A DNA stretch of 64,000 nucleotides from RUG705 sp934101175. Its GTDB lineage: Bacteria > Bacillota_I > Bacilli_A > RF39 > UBA660. The position numbers were made by a program, and so were the translations under genes. The stretch spans positions 310,001 through 374,000 of the forward strand of contig CAKOQC010000001.1 in assembly GCA_934101175.1 (NCBI GenBank). Direction: 5' to 3'. Each line of letters begins with the position of its first letter. The stretch's first letter is position 1. Below, in pieces: positions 44,799 through 54,441 of the stretch. Below the pieces are notes generated by a model. It was not told the origin of the DNA. It did not search any database and was given only the letters and a program-made list of their open reading frames with translations.

Positions 44799-45962
44799 CT
44801 ATTTTACAAGTTCTACTTTTTTATTTTTAATATCATATTTGTATTCTTTTATTAAATTCTTTGAATAACAATCAGACCAAAATTCTACTTCACCATCACA
44901 TATTTTAAAATCTAATACATTGTCTTTTAAATACATGTTAAATTTTTCTTTAAATGTAGGTTTAGCAAACGCTGGTGATATACCATTTGTTTTTATAACA
45001 TTATCATCTATTTTATTTCCTTCGTAATTAATAAAATATATCTCTTTATTATCATAGACTAATATGATATTATCATCTATTAATATTAATTCTTCATATC
45101 CTGTATTAATTACTTTCTTTTTATTATTTAAATCATATAAATACCATTTATTATTTTCTTTTACTTTTACATAATTCTTTTCTGAATAATATTTTTCACC
45201 ATCATTTTCAGTTTTATCATTATCAAAGAAAACAGCCCAATCAGACCAAGATACATCTTCATATAAGTTATCTAATAATACTTCGTCACTACTTATTTTT
45301 TCAATACCATATTTATTATCTTTTACAGTAATTATATAATCTTTTTCTATATTATAAGAGTTAAGTGCTAAATAACATCCTTCATAACAACTAATCTTAT
45401 AATTTTTTCCTTCTTTAACAACATTACCCATATAATCTACAATAAGTTCTTTCTTATTATCTCTACTCATTAAATGAATATATTTGCCAACACCTATATC
45501 TAAAACTTTAACTTTAGAATATCCTGTATATGTATTAAGCACTCCTTTACTAACATCAAAAAATACTATCTTTCTATTATCATCATCAAGCGCACCATCA
45601 TATATTATCACTATATTGTTATCAATTTTTTTAGTATATCCATCATATCTTTCATTAGTACCACAATCACTCTTCTCACATTGATATTGATTAAGTTCTA
45701 TACTCTCATTATAAAATTTTAATATATTTCCTTCTTTTTTATAAGATACTTTATCATTTACTTTAGTATTACCATTATTATCTTTATTAGTAATATTACC
45801 ATTATTCACTACATTACCTGTATTATTAGTATTATTATCGTTATTAGTATTCTCATTATTACTCTTATTTAAATATAAAAGTATTCCTCCTACTAATAAA
45901 CCAATCATCATAATACCCACTAAAACAATTATTAATACTTTTATTCTTTTTTTCTTTTCCAT
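44799..45962 (-). CDS. Membrane-anchored protein with a beta-repeat outer domain
   Basis: A 387-residue protein: N-terminal membrane helix (residues 7-30), an Asn/Thr-rich linker of about 35 residues, then an outer domain with repeated beta-strand units of the WG-repeat kind (KYGIEKISSDEVLLDNLY, NKWYLYDLNNKKKVINTGYE). Such domains are beta-propeller-like; no catalytic residues are evident. Function unknown. Confidence 0.6.
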   Translation of the reverse strand: MEKKKRIKVLIIVLVGIMMIGLLVGGILLYLNKSNNENTNNDNNTNNTGNVVNNGNITNKDNNGNTKVNDKVSYKKEGNILKFYNESIELNQYQCEKSDCGTNERYDGYTKKIDNNIVIIYDGALDDDNRKIVFFDVSKGVLNTYTGYSKVKVLDIGVGKYIHLMSRDNKKELIVDYMGNVVKEGKNYKISCYEGCYLALNSYNIEKDYIITVKDNKYGIEKISSDEVLLDNLYEDVSWSDWAVFFDNDKTENDGEKYYSEKNYVKVKENNKWYLYDLNNKKKVINTGYEELILIDDNIILVYDNKEIYFINYEGNKIDDNVIKTNGISPAFAKPTFKEKFNMYLKDNVLDFKICDGEVEFWSDCYSKNLIKEYKYDIKNKKVELVK

Positions 45963-46127
45963 CCTTCTAACTCCTTACTTATTTTTATAAAGGTATATGT
46001 AACCTTCTAATCATTATTATAATATAATCTAAGTTAAAAAGCAATAATATATTTTTCAAAATCACACATAATTTAAATCTAAATATACAATACTCATTAC
46101 CCTATTTTTTTATATTTTTCTATATAA

Positions 46128-46538
46128 TTATTGTTCTTTACCACAATATAAACAAAACTTTGCATCTGTTGGTATTTTCTTTCCACATTCTATACAATAT
46201 TTAGTATTCTTATTATCACTTCCACTACTAAGACCATCTTTAATAGCTTTAGTAGTTATCTCAATACCTTCTTTATTAATATTAGCTTTTCTAATAGTAT
46301 TATCTCTTAAAGTATCCTCATTCTTATCAAGAATAGCTTTTTCTGTATCTATTCCCATACTAGCAGTAGTAGTCATAAGATCCTGCAAATCTTCCTTAGT
46401 ATAATCTAACATATGTTTAGTAGCTTTAATCTGTTTGCTCATCATTTTTCCTCTTAATTTAGGACTTAAAAACATTGCTAATACAAAGATAAACATCCCT
46501 CCTATAAATATTGGTACTACATAAAATAAAATATCCAT
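46128..46538 (-). CDS. Zinc-ribbon membrane protein
   Basis: A ~136-residue protein with one N-terminal membrane helix and a C-terminal zinc ribbon (YCIECGKKIPTDAKFCLYCGKEQ region: four Cys in two CxxC pairs). The ATG at 46538 is spaced correctly from AAAGGAGTG; the frame's start at 46568 is upstream of that site. The gene lies 17 bases after the methyltransferase gene. Function unknown; the middle helical region resembles SHOCT/zinc-ribbon proteins. Confidence 0.7.
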   Translation of the reverse strand: MDILFYVVPIFIGGMFIFVLAMFLSPKLRGKMMSKQIKATKHMLDYTKEDLQDLMTTTASMGIDTEKAILDKNEDTLRDNTIRKANINKEGIEITTKAIKDGLSSGSDNKNTKYCIECGKKIPTDAKFCLYCGKEQ

Positions 46539-46555
46539 ATTATTCACTCCTTTTA

Positions 46556-47188
46556 TTATTTTTGACATTTTAATATTTTATAATCCTTAGAATATTCTGA
46601 ATTAGTAAAACTTATATTTCTAAATCCAGCTAATTCTAAAATCTCTTTTTCAGTATCTACACATAATGGTGTATCACAATGTGCTTCTTTATGAAAATTC
46701 TCTTTAAAATAATTCATAAATTCATCTTCTTCTAATAATGTATTAACGTATCTATCAGCACTTATAAAATACTTTTCTTCTTTTAGACATTCATATATTT
46801 TTTTATAAAGAATTAATTTATCTTCTTTAGTAAAATGATGTAATGCTGAAGTAGATATTACTGCATCATATTCACTACCAAATGATACTTTAAAAAAGTC
46901 TCCACAAACTAATTCTACTTTATCAGCAAATGGTCTTTCTTTAATTTTATTTAACATCTCTTCTGTTATATCTATTGCTGTTACTTTAACATCTGGATAT
47001 TTTTCAAAAAGATATATTAGTTCTAATCCTGTTCCAGCTCCTAAATCAAGAACTTTTAAAGGCTTATCTTCTAATTTTGAAATTGCCTCTTTCTTTGTAT
47101 TCATAAGTACTTTATGTACTTCATCATATACATCTGCTTTTCCTTTAAAAAAGCTTTTATTATTTTCATTTCTTTCTTCTAAATTCAT
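46556..47188 (-). CDS. Class I SAM-dependent methyltransferase
   Basis: A 210-residue Rossmann methyltransferase. Motif I is KVLDLGAGTGLELIYLFEKY near residue 45, then VTAIDITEEMLNKIKER (acidic loop), LVCGDFF and YDAVISTSALHHF. The substrate is unknown. It lies just downstream of a GNAT gene and before the zinc-ribbon gene. Confidence 0.9.
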   Translation of the reverse strand: MNLEERNENNKSFFKGKADVYDEVHKVLMNTKKEAISKLEDKPLKVLDLGAGTGLELIYLFEKYPDVKVTAIDITEEMLNKIKERPFADKVELVCGDFFKVSFGSEYDAVISTSALHHFTKEDKLILYKKIYECLKEEKYFISADRYVNTLLEEDEFMNYFKENFHKEAHCDTPLCVDTEKEILELAGFRNISFTNSEYSKDYKILKCQK

Positions 47189-47198
47189 TTCTTATACC

Positions 47199-47696
47199 TC
47201 ACAATTCTTTTACTAAAGCTAAATTCATGCCTCTTTCATTTTCATATTCATGAGTAACTTTATAATTATTCTTAATAAGATTATTAATACTATATATATT
47301 ATCTTTATGTACTTTAGTAAAGATATACTTCTTATTAATACTTAAACAATATTCATCAAATACTTTTAACATCTGATTTTGAAGATTATTTCCTTGATAA
47401 TCAGGACTAACCATAATTGGTCCAAGTGATCCTGTAATTATTTCTGAAGATAAGATATTATGTTTTCTTAAAGATTTATCATTAGCAGGTATATAAAACA
47501 TTGAACATACAAGTTTATCTTCATCATAATAAAGCCATATTTTTCCATCATGATTTAATATATCTATTATTTCATCTTTAGTAAAAGTACCTAACCATAA
47601 AGGATTAGTCATATTTTCTCTAACATATTTATATAATTTTAAATAATCATCAAGTTCTACATTAGTTGATATACAGGTTAACTCACTTAAGTCCAT
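47199..47696 (-). CDS. GNAT-type acetyltransferase-like protein
   Basis: A ~165-residue protein with a GNAT-like fold: GSLGPIMVSPDYQGNNLQNQ resembles the acetyl-CoA loop (Q-x-x-G/N-x-G/N) and KYIFTKVHKDNIYSINNLIKN the C-terminal part. The core motif is loose, so substrate and activity are unsure. The ATG at 47696 follows GGAGG directly; an earlier TTG is less likely. Confidence 0.7.
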   Translation of the reverse strand: MDLSELTCISTNVELDDYLKLYKYVRENMTNPLWLGTFTKDEIIDILNHDGKIWLYYDEDKLVCSMFYIPANDKSLRKHNILSSEIITGSLGPIMVSPDYQGNNLQNQMLKVFDEYCLSINKKYIFTKVHKDNIYSINNLIKNNYKVTHEYENERGMNLALVKEL

Positions 47697-47763
47697 CTTT
47701 ACCTCCAATAAACATATATCTATTAGTATTATATCATAGAAATATATTAATTAATATCAAATA

Positions 47764-47806
47764 AGAAAAAGATACATATATATTTATTCTTATATGTATC
47801 TTATAG
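47764..47806. terminator. Terminator between the cupin and GNAT genes
   Basis: AAGATACATATA and its complement (12 base pairs) with a 10-base loop, flanked by A and T runs. It can act in both directions and lies downstream of the cupin gene. Confidence 0.65.
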
Positions 47807-47901
47807 TTTTAAAATAATATATCGTTAATAGCATGCCAATATTTCTATAATTTTATCTAATCTAATTTATTATATTCTTCGTAAGATACTGGCTCACACC
47901 G

Positions 47902-48285
47902 TTAATTAGATATATCTTCTCCAGGTACTTCAATAGCTATATGACTAAACCAAGAATTTTTCTTAGCTCCATGCCAATGTTTAACATTAGCAGGAATTGT
48001 TATAACCATACCTGGCTCTAGACTAATAGCATCTTTCCCCTCTTCTTGATACCAACCATATCCTGCAGTACATATAAGTATTTGTCCACCACCATTACTT
48101 GCATGATGAATATGCCAATTATTTCTACAACCAGGCTCAAATGTTACATTTGCTAAAAATAAATTACATTCTTTAGGATTAGTCAAAGGATTAAGATAAC
48201 TATTTCCAATAAAATATTTTGCATAATCTAAATTAGGCTCTCCCAAACCAAAAACATTCTCTTTATCAAAAATTTCTTTATTCAT
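47902..48285 (-). CDS. Cupin-domain protein with a premature stop
   Basis: A 127-residue cupin related to the small cupins that accompany carboxymuconolactone decarboxylase-like genes. Metal ligands are visible in GCRNNWHIHHASNGGGQIL and IPANVKHWHG. In the same frame, immediately after the TAA stop, the DNA continues to encode the usual C-terminal tail (RCEPVSYEEYNKLD, then TAG at 47857-47859). The intact family end would read NEWCEPV, so GAA probably became TAA and TGG became CGG. The loss of 14 residues may be tolerated, but the gene looks to be decaying. It overlaps the flavodoxin gene by 8 bases. Confidence 0.85.
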   Translation of the reverse strand: MNKEIFDKENVFGLGEPNLDYAKYFIGNSYLNPLTNPKECNLFLANVTFEPGCRNNWHIHHASNGGGQILICTAGYGWYQEEGKDAISLEPGMVITIPANVKHWHGAKKNSWFSHIAIEVPGEDISN

Positions 48286-48778
48286 AATGTACTACTTTAT
48301 TTATACTATCTATCCATTTATCTATTTCTTTTTCGCTAGTAATTAACTTATCTCTTTCAGTAGAACTAAAAACAACATTTAAACAATCATCTATAACATT
48401 GCCTTGATGAAGTTTAATAAAATCTTTAAATGTATGACCAAGCCATCCGGCATTAGTAGCATACATATATACTTTCTTATTAGATAAATCATATTGTTTT
48501 AAGAAAGTAGTTACTACTGGACACATCGTATACCACCAAACAGGAGTACCAATAATTATTTCATCATATTCATCTATTTTAATATTTATATCATTAATAG
48601 CTACTTCCTTATTATCAATAGAGTTATTCTGATACTCTGCTACTACTTCATCGTAATCAGTAGAAAATGGTACTCTAGGAGATAACTCTAAAATATCACA
48701 ATCTAATTTTTCCTTTATATAATTAGCTATTCTCTTTGTATTTCCTTTATAACTATAATAAACTATAATTCTTTTCAT
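48278..48778 (-). CDS. Flavodoxin-like protein
   Basis: A 166-residue flavodoxin-fold protein: FMN phosphate loop YYSYKGNTKRIANYI near residue 9, then IIIGTPVWWYTMCPVVTTFL (ring-binding loop with WW) and YATNAGWLGHTFKDF. It is likely to serve as a small redox carrier or quinone/NAD(P)H-type reductase. It is directly upstream of the cupin gene in transcription and overlaps it. Confidence 0.9.
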   Translation of the reverse strand: MKRIIVYYSYKGNTKRIANYIKEKLDCDILELSPRVPFSTDYDEVVAEYQNNSIDNKEVAINDINIKIDEYDEIIIGTPVWWYTMCPVVTTFLKQYDLSNKKVYMYATNAGWLGHTFKDFIKLHQGNVIDDCLNVVFSSTERDKLITSEKEIDKWIDSINKVVHYE

Positions 48779-48850
48779 ATTACCACTCTTCTACATAATT
48801 TTTTATGTATTTACATTATAATGTTTTTAATAAATTTTAACACACAAATA

Positions 48851-50605
48851 TTATTTAACTGTTAATTTCTTTAATTCATTTATACTTTCATTAAGCATCT
48901 TAAAAGCATCATCAATATATTCTTCATTCTTTAAGTCAATATCAAGATATGCTAATGCTTCTTTTATAGAAACACTATTTCCTACTGATAAAAATTTAAT
49001 GTATTTATTTAAAATTTCTGGTTCTTTATTTAAAATTCTTCTACCAATATTACATGCTATTGCTACTCCTATTGAATATTGATATAAATAGTAGCTATCT
49101 TGCATAATATAATGTTGAATTTTACTCCAACCATATTTAATATTATCATCATAAATCATTTCATGACCATTATATTTTTTACTAATATTTAGGTATATCT
49201 TATTTAAAGTCTCATTGTTAATTATTTCATTATTTTCTATTTTCTTTACAATTATATCTTCAAATTCAGTAAGCATAACCTGACCAAACAACGAATTTAC
49301 TAAACTTCCTATAATATTATTCAAAATATATATTTTCTCTTCTAAAGACTTACAATTATTTATCATATAATCATTAAATAATAATTCATTTACTTTAGAA
49401 GCAATTTCTGTCAAAAAATAACTAAATTCAAAATATTCAAAATTATTATACTTCTTTGAATAATAGACATTAAATGCATGTCCAATTTCATGTGCTAATG
49501 TTCTAACAGAATTAATTGTGCCATCAAAATTACTTAATATATAAGGAACACCAGAATAAGATATACATGTATATGAACTACTTCTTTTATCTTTTTTTGG
49601 AAAGACATCTACCCAACCTTCATTAAACATTTTATCAATAATTTGAATGCGTTCTTCTCCTAAAATATTTAAACTATTTTTTATTAATTGAATTGCCTCT
49701 TCAATACTATATTCTATTTTAGGAATGGAACATAAAGATAAAGATGAGTCATAAAAATGTAATTCGTCTAATCCTAGAATTTCTTTTTTTAGCCTTATAG
49801 AATTATGCATAATATCTAAATTTCTATTCACTTTTTCTTGTAATTTTTCAACTATATTATCATCTAATTCTAATTCAAACAATTTCTTAGATAATAAAGA
49901 ATTATACCCTTCTTTCTTAGATAAAGCTATATCATTTTTAAGCTTATCTAAATATAAACTAGCTAAGGTTTTATTACATTTTTCATACTCTTTAGTATAA
50001 GCATCAAATATAATTTTACGATGATTTTGATTTTTATCTAGCATTAAATCATTATAATTAAATCTATTTACATTAACAGTTTTATCTCCAAGTGATAATT
50101 GTTCTAATTCAAATCCATTATTAAATAAAACTTGGTATTTATTTTTAACATCTTGTAGTTTAGTTTCGTAATTTAATTTATAATCTTTATCTTTTAATAT
50201 ATGTTTTTTTCTACGTAATATCAAATTTATATATCTTTTATGAAATAAACATCTCTCATCTTTCAAATATTCATTAACTATTTCATAATTATCCATTAAT
50301 TTATTTTCAAAATTATTTATTAATTTTAATATTTCTTGATATAATTCTAGAGCTTCTTTAAACATTTCATTATATTTTTCATTATCTAAATCTATATCTA
50401 AGTTTCTTCTAGGATAACAATAAACAACTTCAATTTCTTCATTAATTTTAATATATTCATTTATAAATTCTAAAAATGAATCTATATTATTCCAAAAATT
50501 TTCAATTTTTCTATTAACTATATTAATATTTTCTTTTAATTTATCATATTTTTCTTTCCAAATTTCATCATTACAAAGTAAGGAAAGATTCCAACTATAT
50601 TTCAT
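48851..50605 (-). CDS. M3 family oligoendopeptidase (PepF-like)
   Basis: A 584-residue cytoplasmic zinc peptidase. The active-site HExxH is in VRTLAHEIGHAFNVYYSKK near residue 370, followed about 25 residues later by FLTEIASKVNE (third zinc ligand Glu). The long helical N-terminal domain and C-terminal bundle match the M3B oligoendopeptidase F layout. Cleaves short peptides. It lies just downstream of the broken CMD-family gene. Confidence 0.93.
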   Translation of the reverse strand: MKYSWNLSLLCNDEIWKEKYDKLKENINIVNRKIENFWNNIDSFLEFINEYIKINEEIEVVYCYPRRNLDIDLDNEKYNEMFKEALELYQEILKLINNFENKLMDNYEIVNEYLKDERCLFHKRYINLILRRKKHILKDKDYKLNYETKLQDVKNKYQVLFNNGFELEQLSLGDKTVNVNRFNYNDLMLDKNQNHRKIIFDAYTKEYEKCNKTLASLYLDKLKNDIALSKKEGYNSLLSKKLFELELDDNIVEKLQEKVNRNLDIMHNSIRLKKEILGLDELHFYDSSLSLCSIPKIEYSIEEAIQLIKNSLNILGEERIQIIDKMFNEGWVDVFPKKDKRSSSYTCISYSGVPYILSNFDGTINSVRTLAHEIGHAFNVYYSKKYNNFEYFEFSYFLTEIASKVNELLFNDYMINNCKSLEEKIYILNNIIGSLVNSLFGQVMLTEFEDIIVKKIENNEIINNETLNKIYLNISKKYNGHEMIYDDNIKYGWSKIQHYIMQDSYYLYQYSIGVAIACNIGRRILNKEPEILNKYIKFLSVGNSVSIKEALAYLDIDLKNEEYIDDAFKMLNESINELKKLTVK

Positions 50606-50634
50606 ATCATCACTTTCTATATAATTTTACCTCT

Positions 50635-50950
50635 CTATTTATATATTTCTTTTGCCATATTAAATACTGCCCATGCTTTAGGCCATCCTACATAAAATGC
50701 TACATGGGTAATAATACCTGCCATCTCTTCTTTTGTTACGCCATTCTTCTTAGCATTTTCTAAGTGGTATTTTAATGAATTATCAGTAATACCTGATGGC
50801 ATTAAAGCTACTACAGTTATGATACATCTAGTCTTTATATCAAGACTTGAATCATTCCAATTTTCTCCAAATAAGATATCATCGTTGTAATGGGCAAAAG
50901 GCTGGAGCAAACTCTCCTAAAGCATCTCTTCCTGCTGTTTGTTTAATCAT
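50635..50950 (-). pseudogene. Carboxymuconolactone decarboxylase-like gene, frameshifted
   Basis: The true start is the ATG at 50950 (MIKQTAGRDALGEFAP...). A run of four T on the minus strand (50896-50899), where three would be needed, throws the reading into a stop a few codons later. Removing one T joins it to the rest, AFAHYNDDILFGENWNDSSL, to the normal end at 50635. The intact family is an AhpD-like alkylhydroperoxidase/CMD domain of about 105 residues; the downstream part lacks the redox CxxC. The 91-residue frame seen from an internal TTG is an artefact of the shift. Sequencing or assembly error in a homopolymer is possible. Confidence 0.85.
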
Positions 50951-51440
50951 GATTACACCACGCTCCTATTTTGTCTTTAGAGTTTTTAGCATTACTTCCA
51001 CGAATAGCTAATCCATTTTTTATTGTAGCATTCTTATAATATTTTTCTACATCTTTCATAATACTTCCAAGTCCTGAACCTTCATGTGTTGAAAATGGCA
51101 TAACTATCTTACCAGTAAAATCAAGGCCTTCTAATACTGTAAATAAAGTACAAGGATAATGTCCCCACCATATAGGCCCACCAACATATATTACATCGTA
51201 ATCATCTATTTTATCTATTTGCTTTCTAACTTCAGGTCTAACATTATTATCAATCTCTTCTTTAGCTACATCACAACATTTATGGTATTATAAGGATATT
51301 CCTTAACAGGATCTACCTTAAATAAATCAGCTCCCGTAAGTTTACTAATTTCTTCTGCTACTACCTCAGTATTTCCCTTATCAATATTTTTCCATATAAT
51401 TCTCTCCAGTATGAGAAAAATAAATAACTAAACTTTTCAT
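50943..51440 (-). pseudogene. Flavodoxin gene broken by at least two frameshifts
   Basis: Begins normally MKSLVIYFSHTGENY at 51440. One frame change occurs near 51390-51400 (then NIDKGNTEVVAEEISKL follows), another near 51275-51290 (before CDVAKEEIDNNVRPEV). From there one frame runs through VIYVGGPIWWGHYP and TLFTVLEGLDFTGKIVMPFS to GAWCNHD at 50943. The parts together match a full-length LLM-type flavodoxin of ~165 residues. The end overlaps the start of the CMD-family gene by 8 bases, so the intact ancestors were a coupled pair. Confidence 0.85.
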
Positions 51441-51456
51441 AATAAACCCACTATCC

Positions 51457-51882
51457 TTACATTCTCTTACCTAAAAATATTCTTAAATTTGGATAAGTAT
51501 CTTGTAAATCTTTAGTAGAATTATCTAAACTTGTACCTCCTGAAGTACAAAATGTAATTATTTCTTTATTAGTCAAATCTACTCTATCTAAAAATGTCTT
51601 TACTACATTAGGAGCTAAATTCCACCATATTGGATATCCTAAATAAACAGTATGATAATTATCTAAATTAATCGTAATATCTTCTATTTCTGGACGACAT
51701 GTACTTTTCTTTATTTCAATACTAGACCTACTATTTTTATTAGTCCAATCCAAGTCATCATCTGTATACAATTCTCTAGGAACTATTTCTAATAAATCTC
51801 CTTCTACTTCTTTAGCTAACTTAATAGCAGCTTCTTTTGTTACTCCTGTAGCACTAAAATATACAACTAAATTTTTATTCAT
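51457..51882 (-). CDS. Flavodoxin, apparently shortened at the C-terminus
   Basis: A 141-residue flavodoxin: FMN loop YFSATGVTKEAAIKLA near residue 8 and YLGYPIWWNLAPNVVKTFL near residue 80, then FCTSGGTSLDNSTKDL. It stops at LRIFLGKRM, about 20-25 residues short of family members, which usually have a further helix after the GKR segment. It lies 16 bases upstream of the broken flavodoxin. It could still fold, but its state resembles the decay seen in its neighbours. Confidence 0.8.
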   Translation of the reverse strand: MNKNLVVYFSATGVTKEAAIKLAKEVEGDLLEIVPRELYTDDDLDWTNKNSRSSIEIKKSTCRPEIEDITINLDNYHTVYLGYPIWWNLAPNVVKTFLDRVDLTNKEIITFCTSGGTSLDNSTKDLQDTYPNLRIFLGKRM

Positions 51883-51900
51883 ATTTTTAACTCTCTTTCT

Positions 51901-52533
51901 TTATTTTTCCATACTATTAGTTATATGTATAAATAACACTAAGTAAGATACTGATAATAAGTATCCTCCTAATACATCACTAGTATAATGTACTCCTAGA
52001 TAAATTCTACTAATACCTATCAAAATTATTAGTATTGATAATACTACTATTAGTATCCATTTTAAATATTTATTCTTTATATTTTTATATACTAAATATA
52101 TTAAATATCCATAAAATGCCATACTAACCATTGAATGTCCTGATGGAAAGCTATAACCTGATTCATCAATAATTCTAAATTCTGTTGGTCTAGATCTTTT
52201 AAATATATGTTTTAATATTTGATTAATAATTGTTACTATGCACAAATTAGTTCCTAATAAGATATTCTGTCTTTTATTTCTAATTATTACAAACAAAATA
52301 ATTGTAAAGATAACTATCCAAGTAGCACTTCCAAAAAAAGTAATTATTTTCACAATTGGAGTTAATGAATTACTTATAAAATGACTTGCTATAAATTTAT
52401 AAACTATATCATCTATTTGAATTATTTCTTTTGTAAAGACATCTTCTGCTAATAGTAAAAAGCAAAATAAACAGATAAAACAAATAAGCCATTTATAATT
52501 TTTTAAGAATATTTCTTTAATTTTATTAAACAT
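51901..52533 (-). CDS. PAP2 family membrane phosphatase
   Basis: A 210-residue protein with six membrane helices and the phosphatidic acid phosphatase motifs. Motif 1 is KHIFKRSRPTEF, motif 2 SGYSFPSGHSMVSM and motif 3 SRIYLGVHYTSDVLGGYL. Likely removes phosphate from undecaprenyl pyrophosphate or a lipid phosphate at the outer face. It lies directly downstream of a gap and upstream of the flavodoxin. Confidence 0.93.
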   Translation of the reverse strand: MFNKIKEIFLKNYKWLICFICLFCFLLLAEDVFTKEIIQIDDIVYKFIASHFISNSLTPIVKIITFFGSATWIVIFTIILFVIIRNKRQNILLGTNLCIVTIINQILKHIFKRSRPTEFRIIDESGYSFPSGHSMVSMAFYGYLIYLVYKNIKNKYLKWILIVVLSILIILIGISRIYLGVHYTSDVLGGYLLSVSYLVLFIHITNSMEK

Positions 52534-52624
52534 ACTAACACTTCTTTTCTTTTTTATTTTAGTTCTTGTTAATTATTTATCAGTTTAATCGTAGCATAAT
52601 ATAATCTTTTTAGCAATATTTTTA

Positions 52625-52670
52625 GATAATAAAAGATAGATAATGTAAAATTAAATACATATATCTATCT
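52625..52670 (-). terminator. Terminator of the 105-residue protein gene
   Basis: AGATAGATA pairs with TATCTATCT, with inner GTA/TAC pairs, followed by TTTATT on the minus strand. Confidence 0.6.
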
Positions 52671-52683
52671 ATGTTAATACTAG

Positions 52684-53001
52684 TTATTTAAACCAATTCC
52701 AAGTATGCCAAAAATCAATACTAGAAGATAATGCCATACAGATAATTAATGATAAGATTACGAAAGTAATAAAACATATAACAATAATAATAGTTATTTT
52801 TTGAAATAATTTATTTTTAGTAAGATTTGAAATATTCTTTTTAGAAACAATACTAGTACTATGTAATACTTTATGATGAAATTCTTTATATATATTTATA
52901 AGAGTACACATTAGATATGTAAACCAAATAACTCCTATTAGGGATAAGGCACTAAGAGTTATTAGAGTAAGAACTACTACCATTCCACAGCCATATGGCA
53001 T
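52684..53001 (-). CDS. Small two-helix membrane protein, unknown
   Basis: A 105-residue protein with two membrane helices (near residues 6-32 and 72-95) separated by a basic loop (KEFHHKVLHSTSIVSKKN). The start codon ATG gives MPYGCGMVVVLT; I see no strong ribosome site, so the true start is uncertain. No family recognised. Confidence 0.45.
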   Translation of the reverse strand: MPYGCGMVVVLTLITLSALSLIGVIWFTYLMCTLINIYKEFHHKVLHSTSIVSKKNISNLTKNKLFQKITIIIVICFITFVILSLIICMALSSSIDFWHTWNWFK

Positions 53002-53125
53002 TACTGGTATTATATTACTAAAGTTTATATTAGCAATAAGGCTAATTGAAATTTAATTCATTTATTATATCATGAAAAAAGCAAATCTTGTTATAGATCT
53101 ACTTGGTAAAAATTAATTAATTTAT

Positions 53126-53872
53126 TTAATTAAATAGTAATGGTATATTTCCATATATTGTTATTCTTAATATTCCTATAATAACTAAATGTAATGGATA
53201 ATATATATAGAAGAACCATTTCATCCATTTTAGTTTGCCTTTTTCTCCATTGTAAAGTTTTAATAATGGATATACTAATATGACTGCTAGTGTAATTAAT
53301 CCATAAGTTTTACTTACAAATAAATATGAAATAATTGCATAAATTAATATCCAAAAACTCATACTTATAATCTGTTTTTTTAAATTACCTCTATTTGAAT
53401 ACATCGATATAATTGCCATTACTGCTATAGAACTCCAATCAGCAGAAAAAGTTACAATATTTATTAATATAATTAATATCCATTTTTGCCATTCTTTTAA
53501 ATTATTTTTAGAATTTATAATATAAAGAGCTACTACTGACCAAGCAAGAGACCACATAATACTTGTTTGATTAAAAATATTTCCTGAACTAAATGGTATA
53601 TAATTTATTCCAAAAGCAAAACAATATGCAAAATGAGATATTATTGCAAAAATAAATAATCTTGAAATATATTTTTTTAAATTCTTGGTATAATAGAAGC
53701 CTTCACAAATAAAGAAAAACATAATAGGTGCTGTTAATCTACCAATTATATGTAAAATATTTGAAATTATATTATTAGGCATTCCTGGATAGATTATGTC
53801 TGCTATATGATCAATTGTCATAGCTATAATTGCTATTAATTTTAAATGATTAGAATTTAGTTTTTTCATCAT
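53126..53872 (-). CDS. TraX family membrane protein
   Basis: A 248-residue membrane protein with about eight helices. The TraX signature at the N-terminus is clear: HLKLIAIIAMTIDHIADII, then GRLTAPIMFFFICEGFYYT. The family is named for F-pilin acetylation, but most Firmicute members are acyltransferase-like proteins of unknown substrate. It is alone in its unit. Confidence 0.9.
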   Translation of the reverse strand: MMKKLNSNHLKLIAIIAMTIDHIADIIYPGMPNNIISNILHIIGRLTAPIMFFFICEGFYYTKNLKKYISRLFIFAIISHFAYCFAFGINYIPFSSGNIFNQTSIMWSLAWSVVALYIINSKNNLKEWQKWILIILINIVTFSADWSSIAVMAIISMYSNRGNLKKQIISMSFWILIYAIISYLFVSKTYGLITLAVILVYPLLKLYNGEKGKLKWMKWFFYIYYPLHLVIIGILRITIYGNIPLLFN

Positions 53873-53909
53873 ATTACTCCTTCTTAGTTAACTGTTAAAT
53901 CGTTAATAA

Positions 53910-54416
53910 TTAAATATACTTAATCATTTCATTTATATTTTTTCTTTGATTATGCATTGGATTTTCTGGACAATCATCTGTCTTATATCCTAAATTTATT
54001 ATACATACAGGTTCTAAATTATCATCTATTTCAAAGATATCTTTTGCTTCATTTTTATCAAAAGCCTCTATCCAAGTACTATCAATATTTAAATTAGTTG
54101 CCTCCAAAATCATATGTGTAGCAACAATTGTAGCATCTATTTCAAAAGTTGAATATTCATCTTTATGAAATGCTTTATCTTTATCACTACAAACTAATAG
54201 ACAACATTGTGCATTATATCTACAAGGAGTTATCTTATCAATCTTTTCTAATCCTTCTAAAGATACAACTACATATATAAATTGTGGTTGAAGATTTTTA
54301 GCAGTTGGTGCTAAATTACCTGCTTCTAATATCTTAGAAATATCTTCTTGTGATATTTTCTTATTGTTAAATTTTCTTGTTGCAGTTCTTTTTCTTATTA
54401 CATCATTAAATTCCAT
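53910..54416 (-). CDS. Nitroreductase family protein
   Basis: A 168-residue FMN-dependent nitroreductase-like protein. RKRTATRKFNNKKISQEDI at the start and LEAGNLAPTAKNLQPQFIYV match the family, and NLGYKTDDCPENPMH is near the end. It is typical of the short subgroup. Flavodoxins, a cupin and a CMD-like gene are in the same accessory stretch, which suggests redox or xenobiotic reduction. Confidence 0.9.
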   Translation of the reverse strand: MEFNDVIRKRTATRKFNNKKISQEDISKILEAGNLAPTAKNLQPQFIYVVVSLEGLEKIDKITPCRYNAQCCLLVCSDKDKAFHKDEYSTFEIDATIVATHMILEATNLNIDSTWIEAFDKNEAKDIFEIDDNLEPVCIINLGYKTDDCPENPMHNQRKNINEMIKYI

Positions 54417-54441
54417 TTTAATCCACCTCTTTAATTTATTT

